Assembly (NCBI GenBank): GCA_049999765.1
Contig: JBNGIQ010009434.1
Location: forward strand, 321,455-385,454
Reading direction: 5' to 3'
Source: Phaeoceros laevis
Taxonomy: Eukaryota > Anthocerotophyta > Anthocerotopsida > Notothyladales
DNA length: 64,000 nt
Shown here: in pieces, positions 56,344 through 64,000 of the stretch
Position numbering within the stretch: position 1 is the first letter of the stretch
Layout of the letters: each line of letters opens with the position of its first letter
Translations under genes and position numbers: made by a program
The notes under the pieces: model-generated
Seen by the model: the letters and a program-made list of their open reading frames with translations, nothing else
Told to the model about the DNA's origin: nothing
The model's database searches: none

Positions 56344-57141
56344 TTAAACTGAGCTTTCATGATCTTCACTTTCGTTTCTAAGTATCCATATTTTGCTCAT
56401 AGCATCATCCCTTTCCTTGTAGAGGGCAGAAAGGTCGATACTCTCTTTTGTCTCCTTTGCCCTAATCTTTGCGAGCATGTCTCTCTTATCTTCCAAACTG
56501 GTTTTCAATTCTTCTAGTATCTTGTCAATGTCCTTAATTTGCTGGACAATAGAGTCGTGTAGGCTTTCCTCCTTTGTGATGCCAACAAGTTGCTTGTTAC
56601 AAACCTCCACTAGATTTCGTGATTTCGTGAGATCGTTGATTTGCTTCAAGTGTCGCTCTTTCTCATGTGATGTCAATGACATTTGATGCATTCTATGCTC
56701 AAGCGTTTTCACATGCGCATCAATTGCCTCCATATTCGCAAACGGAAGCTTCTCACGCAAGGTCTGTGCACTTATCCTCCTCTGAATCATTACATGATCA
56801 ACAAGATCTAATTTTTTAGAGACAACTTTTTTCTCTTCTTGCCGCTCTCTGAAGGACGTGATGAGTTCATTGCGGTGCTTGAGTGCGATTACTAATTCGT
56901 TAGAGATATCCTCCACAATTTGGTGCTTGCAGTTCACAAGCTCGCCAATCTCTCTGTCTCTCTTCTGCAAAGTTTCAACCTCTTCACACTTTTGGTTGAC
57001 TTGTTTCTCTATCTCAACCTTGTTCGGCTTTTCCGTTGGCAATCTCTCCAATGTAAAACCATGTCCTATAGGCATGTGTTGTGGCGGCAATGGGTGAGCT
57101 TGAACAAGGGCTGCAATTGATGTCGCGCTTGGTGATGCCAT
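56344..57141 (-). CDS. Coiled-coil protein resembling Bfr1 / proton-pump-interactor proteins
   Basis: The ATG at 57141 (MASPSATSIAALVQAHPLPP) starts a 265-residue frame. It is the first ATG after an in-frame TAG at about 57200. A GT-AG intron in the leader (about 57293-57230) is likely. From residue about 50 to the end the protein is almost all charged coiled coil (VEIEKQVNQKCEEVETLQKR, EQ-rich). The block LPFANMEAIDAHVKTLEHRM then HEKERHLKQINDLTKSRNL resembles the conserved block of fungal Bfr1 (RNA-binding, ER/P-body associated) and of plant PPI1-type proteins. Neither family is assigned firmly. The gene is alone in AT-rich repeat DNA. Confidence 0.5.
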   Translation of the reverse strand: MASPSATSIAALVQAHPLPPQHMPIGHGFTLERLPTEKPNKVEIEKQVNQKCEEVETLQKRDREIGELVNCKHQIVEDISNELVIALKHRNELITSFRERQEEKKVVSKKLDLVDHVMIQRRISAQTLREKLPFANMEAIDAHVKTLEHRMHQMSLTSHEKERHLKQINDLTKSRNLVEVCNKQLVGITKEESLHDSIVQQIKDIDKILEELKTSLEDKRDMLAKIRAKETKESIDLSALYKERDDAMSKIWILRNESEDHESSV

Positions 57142-59870
57142 AATTGATTGCCCTATTTTGGTCGATGCTACAACGTGTCCTACCAAAGATGTCGTAGCAA
57201 TTTCGAGCTACTAGGATTGACAAGATGATAGACTATTAGTGGTAGCACAAGAAGATGATGAAGAAGTAGTAGTAGTAATGGGTGTAATCATACCTTGTCG
57301 ACTCCTCACGGGAGAAGCTTTCAAATATAAGATGCTTATGAAAGCACGATGTAGCATACATATATAGTCATGTAGCATACATATATAGTCATGTGAATCC
57401 CAATTTTACACCGACTCCAACCAGACATGAATATAAAATTAATCTTAAAATAGAACCTAAAATTCTTGAAAGTCTATTTTTAGTTGAAGACATCCATAAT
57501 TTGTCGCAGTGCCATGTAAGTTTGGCATGTCCGGGAAATTCATTCATAAAATCATTCATGTCATGTGGTATGGTCATCAAAACAATCCTAGTATGGGTTC
57601 ATAAACTAACCTATGCACACATCCATTCTTTTCAGGGCTGCGGAGAAATCAATTGGCAGTGGACAAAGATTGTTCTGACAAGCTGACAACTTATAACAAA
57701 AGTCTCACAAGACAAAGGAAAATCCGCCTGCACTGGTGCTCACAACTCCTTGTTTAGGCAATTAGTAGCCGTTGTCCTAGCTGGCTTGCACTTCGGTGGC
57801 GTGCTGCCTTCACTCCCGACCTACGCCTGCTCCTTAGTGCCTTGACGATGGCAGCAACTCAAACTCTTACCTAGGTTAGGGTCCCAATTATCATTAAACC
57901 CGAGACCTGACTCTAACGGCACTGGCAACGCTAAAAAAACAGTCTTTAACCATTATGGGTTGCCGCCCATTGTTTCCTAGTTACCCTGCTTAACCTACAG
58001 TGCATTCTAACCCAGAACGTAGCATGACAAATCCGACTTGTCCTGTGGAGGTGTATGGTGGATGCTTATCCTCATAATACGGATCTAGAAAAGCGAGCCT
58101 TGGACTATGTAATCAAAGGAGTCCTTTGCATGCATTGTAGTGTCAAATCAAGAGCTAGTAGAGGCGCATAGGATTGTATGTAAGGATTAAAGGATTCGTG
58201 CATATAAGGGTCCTTGCAAGCTACAGTCGGTCGTTTTTGCGCAAGTACTTGAGCTTAGTACTTCAGCTTAGTACTTGAGTACTTGAGCTAGTTTATTTCG
58301 CGCCATTCATGACGGGGTAACTAGTTACCGCAATCAAGATATGACGAGGTAATTATTACCTCAATCTGATCCAAAAAAGTTTTAAAAAGTACTCAATGCA
58401 CTCAAAAAAAGTACTCCTACCTTGCATGAGTTTCATCAACCAATGTACTTTTGTGGGAGGGCCTACCCACAGGTACACCTGGAAAAAATGGCACCTAAAA
58501 CAAGCACCAGAAAGTACTTTTTCCAAACCCTGGACATAGTACTTTGTATCCCATTTTAGCATGAAACTTTCACGACACGTGTCCATTTTCAAATATTCTT
58601 ACATATTCTGAAAGCTCTCAACGAGACGAACATCCTTGTCCCTTTTTTTTTCATATTTGAATATAAAAAGTACTATTTACGAATAATCAAACTTAAAAAA
58701 TGGATAAAATTGAGGGGTGGACACTAAAAAACGTTGCACTGTAGCGTGCAAGGACCCATAAACCAGACAAATAAAGTAAGCAAAGAGAAAGCCTAGACAG
58801 AGCTGGAAGCACGAGCAAGATATGAGAATTTTGTGGTGGGAGAATGGAAGTCCCCAAAGACAATGAGAGGTTTTCAGTTCCTACAAGAACTTTGAGCTGT
58901 TAACTTTGAATTGAATCAGCAAAAAGAACGCAAGAACTTTGAGCTGTTAACTTTGAATTGAATCAGCAAAAAGAACGCAGTTGTTCGTTAATAAGGAATT
59001 TCTTTTTTTTTGGTTTTATGGCAATGTGGTCTTTCACCCCCATAGTGCAATCTTTTCGTGTAGCTTTAGCCCCAAGCATGTCATACAGTCCTTCCTTCCC
59101 AAGCACGTTACATAACCTCCCTACCTCCGTGCTTCAAGCTTGCAGCAATTGTGTGAATTCCACAGCGGGCAAACCCACACCTGATGTTTCGTGGATTTCC
59201 AGATGACAATGCTGCAACTACAAAGCTGCAGGCGGCGTATGATGGACAGCTCACCCGGATACTTGGCTCTCCATCAAAAAACAAGGAAGCCGGTCCTGGA
59301 GATTGGAGTGTGTTTTGGGTCCAGTGGTTTTTTTTCCGAGCTTCCGACATCACGGTATAGTCATCTTATGCATGGCCGACAAAGCACCGTCCCGTCCCGA
59401 TCTGTTGCCATATTGTTGCTACACCCATGGCCAGGCTGAAAAGCACCAGCCTGCCTGGTTCCAGGAACTTTGCTACATTTTACAGTTTGTGACAGACCTT
59501 ATCTGACATCCTTCATACTGGTAAGATTGCTCCAACCACAATACTCTGATTCAACTGGTTCTAGAGGGAAACTGACCGCCTTTATTACCGGTGGGTGGCT
59601 GACAAACTAGCTATTTGTAGGTGAGGCTAATATGTACAACGTATAGGTATGGGCGACGATGGGCTTGCAAGACAGCAAAACGAGTTCAGGACTTACAGGA
59701 GCTGGGGAAGCATCGGAAAGTACAGCAATACATCCATCTCACAGCTCTTCGCTGACTGCTCTGTCATGCCTTCTCGATGCGCACATGCAGTTGCCCCCTG
59801 TTAAGTTAGAGAGGACCAGCACCGGAATGTTGTAGTATCCTCCAAAGATCTCAGCACCAAGCTCACCACT
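57142..59870. other. AT-rich intergenic region, no supported gene
   Basis: Contains a microsatellite-like AGTAGTAGTAGT stretch (about 57268), a tandem ATATAGTCATGTAGCATACA-type duplication (about 57360-57390) and the tandem duplication at 58884-58977. Frames are short and lack domains. Confidence 0.4.
58884..58977. repeat. 47-bp tandem duplication
   Basis: CAAGAACTTTGAGCTGTTAA and the next 27 bases occur at 58884 and identically at 58931. Confidence 0.85.
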
Positions 59871-61235
59871 TCACTTGATATGAGAATCATAAACTGCAAA
59901 CACACTCTCGGACACAATTAGGGGCAACTTGTCGATATACATGAATAGCCGTTGCAGGTTCTCTCTTGCTAGAGTAACCAGGTCCTGCACGTCACCAGAA
60001 TCGGTGAAGATCCAGAGGTCTGCAGAATTGACACGCTTCAAGCTGTCTCTGCAGAATGGGCAAGACTGCGAACGTGCATGCCTGCAAGCGACATACATTA
60101 TGGTCAGCACTCTAGAGACAGTTATGAGAGAACGACAGTTGTTGCTAGCTTTGCTTGGTCAAGTTCATAGTCCCCAGAAAAGGCTGTCTTACTGCACCTA
60201 CAACAATCTACGCTCTTAAGCAGTGTCAGATTTGCTAATACTCACCATTCACGGTAGCACTTTATACACATCGCATGGTTGCATGCAGGAAGAGCAATTT
60301 TGTTGTTGGTCTCCATGCAAATGCCACATTCCAGCTCCCTTTCCAGATCTACCTCCGACATACGACCCCTCTCCTCATCAGCTTTCTTTTTGTATCTTTC
60401 CATGCATTGGGCCTTCTGTTTCATATCCTCCAGCTCTGTAATGCCCCCTGGTAGCTGCTGCAGAGAAGGGTAGATATATGCTGCACCCCATAGATAAACA
60501 ATAGTAAGCTTCCACGGTAGTTCTGTGAAACTCCTAGATCCACAGAAGTAAACCTGGTTCTACAAACAGACACCTACCATAAAACTCTCTCAGGCTGGCT
60601 TTTCGCTCATGGGTAGACATGGTAGTTGTTCCATCCATGTAAACCTAAAGTTAAATGGAGCACATCAATTACTGCTGCAGGATTCAGCACAAAACTTTTT
60701 GCTTGCATCAGAAGCATCCCATTGCAGCGGTCATGCTGCAAAGGGATGATCAACACTGCAAAAGCGAGGATTCTTGCTAACATTTGTTTCTCAGAATAGA
60801 ATTCATCATGAACCTTTCTCCTAACCAAGGGCTAACCCAGTTGCAAACCTTGTATATAAGGATCCTTAGGAGCCCCAACGCGCCGGCCAAGCTGCAATCC
60901 GTCCATCTGACAAGAAATAACAGGAAAGGGGCTGCGGAGCTGTAGGACAACCTCATCTGCAAGCAAGCCCCATCGTACTCCCGTGGGAACTCTGACGCCC
61001 TGGGGTGAGCAATCATAGCAATCAATGGTCAGTTTTGGTTGAAGCACCTGCATCTAACCAGAAAACTCACTTTCTAGAAGAACCGGTCCCTCTTGTTCCA
61101 TCATGAAGCGTGAAACCAGGTTTCACAAGTGTACAGAATGTTGGGAGTCAAGGTGTGAGCTTACAACGTATTTGCATGTTGAATGTCTGCCTCTAAAGCC
61201 TTCAAAGACTCCTTAAACGACCTTCCCGTCCCCAT
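59871..61235 (-). CDS. AIRP2: AIRP2-like RING-type E3 ubiquitin ligase, five exons
   Basis: Exons 61235-61165, 60999-60849, 60644-60578, 60480-60246 and 60081-59871 join in phase into 244 residues (Arabidopsis AIRP2 is about the same length). The protein reads MGTGRSFKESLKALEADIQH, then EFPREYDGACLQMRLSY, LFLVRWTDCSLAGALGLLRI, VYMDGTTTMSTHERKASLRE, YPSLQQLPGGITELEDMKQK, and a C3HC4 RING finger (CGIC..CNHAMCIKCYREWHAR then SQSCPFCRDSLKRVNSADLW). It ends FMYIDKLPLIVSESVFAVYD. AIRP2-type cytosolic E3 ligases take part in abscisic acid/drought signalling in Arabidopsis; the role in this organism is inferred. All RING Cys/His ligands are present. Confidence 0.93.
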
Positions 61236-63242
61236 AGCAAGCAGTAACATGACGGAGCCTCCCTGGATATCTGCTAGTCTTGCTTTTCTAGAACCTCCTT
61301 GGCGGCTTCCTCTTAGAGCATTGTAGAACGTAAATGACCGCCATTCTCAGCCAGGCATGGAGCGCCAGGAATTAAGGAACAACCACAAGGTTCGTCCTTT
61401 CATCCCCTTTAACCAACACTAAGACTGCGAGCTAAGATTTTCAGCTGAATAAGCTGTCACCGTTCTGCAGTTGTATCGCTATATCAGCAAGACAATAATA
61501 TCCAAGCTTGCAGGTCCCTTTCACCTCTTGTAAACTCTTTCCTGCACAAACAGAACGAGTCCGTGTACAAATGAGGAGCCCAATCTAATACAAACATGCA
61601 CTGCCTGCTACCGGGAGGCATAATTGAGGCAGGCTCAGGCCATACAGCACCATCAAGATAGTCACTCCAGAGAAAAGAACATCCAGACCTGGTACGGTCT
61701 CCTCCTCTAACTCACCATCACTACAACCCTGCAGCAAGGCACATCTCAAAAACAGACTTTCTTGACACCCCAGAAATACCTGCACACCACCCTTGCAACT
61801 CATAATTGCCTACTGATCATCTGTTTGCTATGCCCTAAGGGCTCTCTTCCGGGCAAAATTCACATGTGGCGGACTGATCAAGATGCTCTCTTACACGACA
61901 GGAGCTCAATTACCAGTTCTGACTAGGCACTAAACCACGAGAGTTAACGACGGCCCAGCGTTCATACCACGCCGAAGTAAATCATCATCCGAGATGGACA
62001 CTAGGGTGACGGACCAGAAGACCAACGACCAGTCACATATCTGAAAGCAAACCATCCCGAACTGAGTGCAACTCCTGATCAAACGACTTCACCGACAAGA
62101 CACGTGTATGAAGCTAGCACCAGAGAACCAAACCGGAGGGATCTAGTAAGTGAAGAAGCTGGCGAGAAGTGCATGTGAGTGCTACAAGCAATTCCGCACA
62201 GAAAACCTTACCACAAACCATACGCGACCAACAGCTCAAACACCCGTCCTACCAGTCTACCAGCGAACAATTTTGAAGAAAGGCAAAATCGGTGGCTGTA
62301 CAATTTCTGTCCTGTAATCCCTCCGCACTCCCAGCGACTTCCTTGCAGAAGTGGCATGCCTTTCAGACGATCCACCTCTCAACCATGAGACGCAAATTGA
62401 GCAAGCAGAAACACCAGCGAACACGTCAGCATCCTCCACACTGGCAAACACACCTGCCTACCCCACGAATTCCGAAATTGCTCCCTCGCCTGTCTCGGCC
62501 CTGCTGCCTGCAGGCAGAGATGCTGCCAATTGCGACGGCTTATCGGGGAATCAATATCCCTGCCGATGGTGCAAGATCTGAGAATCAGCACTAGAATACA
62601 AATATCCAAAAACAGGGTCCCACCGAACAGCACTCCTATCCAATTTGGCGGAAACACCAAATTGGATGTCGCAATCGGGCTCCACTTGAACAGGAATCTT
62701 GGCGACAATGCGCAAATCGCATCAGACTGCTCCTCAATTGCCCCACAGGTTGCTGGCGGCGTAGTGCAGGAAACGGCAGGAGAAGGTGAAGGACGGACGA
62801 GCATGCAGGGAATTGGGGAATTGCGGCTATCCACTGGCTGCCAGCCGCAGCAGGATGCACACGGTGCCACTGGCGATGAATCTGGATGACGCACAGGAGG
62901 CAGGGATAGCGTGGCAGAATATCTTTTCGCCTGAGGAGCGGCGGCAGAATGGTTACAGTAGTACCAAATCAGAATGGTTACAGTGTTACAGTAGTACCAA
63001 ATCACGGCGCCAGGCCGTCAATAGGACGGGCCACTTGGACGATGTGAGGACTTACGTAGTCTACACGGGCCGGTATGTTGTTTGTTTGTTCATTAGGCGT
63101 ATGCAGCCATGAGGCTATGACGCCAAACAGGAGAATAGAGAACACCAAGAGTGTAAGCCTAAGCTACAACTAAAAAGATGACTTAAATTTGATGACACCC
63201 CTAAAGGAAGTGAATTATGAGCAAGCTAAAAAGGAAAATTTT
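61236..63242. other. Upstream of AIRP2-like gene, no supported gene
   Basis: Open stretches between 62.2 and 63.0 kb on both strands lack domains and starts with support. The part next to 61235 is the presumed promoter and leader of the AIRP2-like gene. Confidence 0.35.
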
Positions 63243-64000
63243 TTAAAGATAATCACCAATGCAGAGAAAATAAGAGACCAATTGTTGTTGAAATGTTGGG
63301 TTGTTGAGTAATTGATGAAGGCAAGGGAAGGACTCCTTGAAGATTCGCAACCACACTGAGCGAGTGGCGAGGCATTTGCCGAGGATGTGAGTCCGAGTCT
63401 CCTCCGCAGCCCCGCATTTGCGACAAAATAGCGAGCCTGGAATGTTGAAGCGACAGAAGTAAGTCCCAATGGCCATGTGGCCAGTCCGAAGTTGGGTGAG
63501 GAAGAAGGAGATGCGTCTCTCATGAGCAGCCAGGCGCTTAAGCATGGACGGTGATGGACCACTCCTCACCACCTGTTTTAAGGCAGATGCCTTAGAAGAA
63601 GACGTCCACATATGATGCCATCTAGAGAGCATGGAGGAGTTGATGATTTGAAATGCCTGTGATTTGGTCAAAACCTGATCTACTTCAGCCAAGGGAGAAG
63701 GGTAGACGCTTTAGCTAGCGAATCAGCAACTTCGTTTCCAACAATCTTGCGGTGGCCCGGGATCTAGTGGAGAAGCAGAGAGATGTGAGGGTGGGAATGG
63801 AGAAGAGATTGAACAGCAGCAAGAGCGGCCATGGAGGAGCTTTAACCAGAGCGAGTTGACACATCGAGAAGAGAGGAAATAGCAGCCTGGTTATCAGAGA
63901 AAATGGTTATCCAGCGAACATGAGAAAGGGTGAGGAGGACACAGGGTAAAGAAAGCAGAACCTTGACAATAGCGAGGAGTTCTGCGTCATAGATGCCACC
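63243..64000 (-). mobile_element. LINE (non-LTR retrotransposon) 3' part with RNase H domain, decayed, runs off right edge
   Basis: On the minus strand from 64000: GGIYDAELLAIVKVLLSLPC, WITIFSDNQAAISSLLDVST, and IPGHRKIVGNEVADSLAKAS. These carry the Glu, Asp and (PGH..GNExAD) residues of the RNase H found after reverse transcriptase in some LINE clades. Then comes the C-terminal region RISFFLTQLRTGHMAIGTYF, FCRKCGAAEETRTHILGKC (CxxC...H...C). A TAA (after STRSG) and a TAG (where a Trp is expected before IPGH) interrupt the RNase H. A frame shift separates it from the last open stretch (63692-63243). The reverse transcriptase would lie beyond the window. Confidence 0.85.

Overview
The window reads as nuclear DNA of a land plant. 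Protein-coding genes are split by short GT-AG introns (about 70 to 560 bases) and match land-plant families: an ACOS5-type acyl-CoA synthetase, a NAR2/NRT3 nitrate-transport partner, an AIRP2-type RING E3 ligase, a PLS-type PPR protein, plastid ferredoxin, and a calcium-binding TPR protein. Small introns, compact spacing and the style of the PPR proteins suggest a seedless plant (bryophyte or lycophyte grade). No species can be named from the sequence alone.

Layout. 1-6 kb: a truncated membrane-protein gene at the left edge, an unknown single-TM protein gene, then sparse DNA with PPR debris. 6.2-8.5 kb: a complete five-exon ACOS5-like gene (minus). 9-23.6 kb: a repeat-rich graveyard with TTC27 and PPR remnants, a segmental duplication carrying decayed YDG/SRA-domain genes (copy A 11.9-14.4 kb, copy B 18.3-23.1 kb), a Ty3/gypsy fragment inside copy B, a SINE-like insertion inside that fragment, a 10-N gap, and an initiator-Met primer-binding site. 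24-46.7 kb: the gene-dense core, with a Tim17/22/23-like protein, NAR2, a small unknown gene, a plastid GIY-YIG protein, a sugar-phosphate translocator, a 619-residue single-exon protein, RPN5, an STK11IP-like LRR protein sharing a 255-base divergent promoter with RPN5, and a calcium-binding TPR protein. 47-53.9 kb: a decayed ORF, an intact 1116-residue single-exon PPR protein and ferredoxin. 54-59.8 kb: an AT-rich stretch with dispersed repeats and one intact coiled-coil (Bfr1/PPI-like) gene. 59.9-61.2 kb: a complete AIRP2-like RING ligase. 63.2-64 kb: the decayed 3' part of a LINE with an RNase H domain, running off the right edge.

The genes are independent nuclear loci, not an operon. Shared themes are plastid/mitochondrial function (ferredoxin, GIY-YIG protein, PPR protein, Tim17-like protein), protein turnover (RPN5, AIRP2-like) and transport/metabolism (NAR2, sugar-phosphate translocator, ACOS5). 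Exon joins for ACOS5, NAR2, the GIY-YIG gene, RPN5, the LRR gene, the TPR gene and AIRP2 were checked by hand for splice sites and phase. All close into single open frames of family-typical length.
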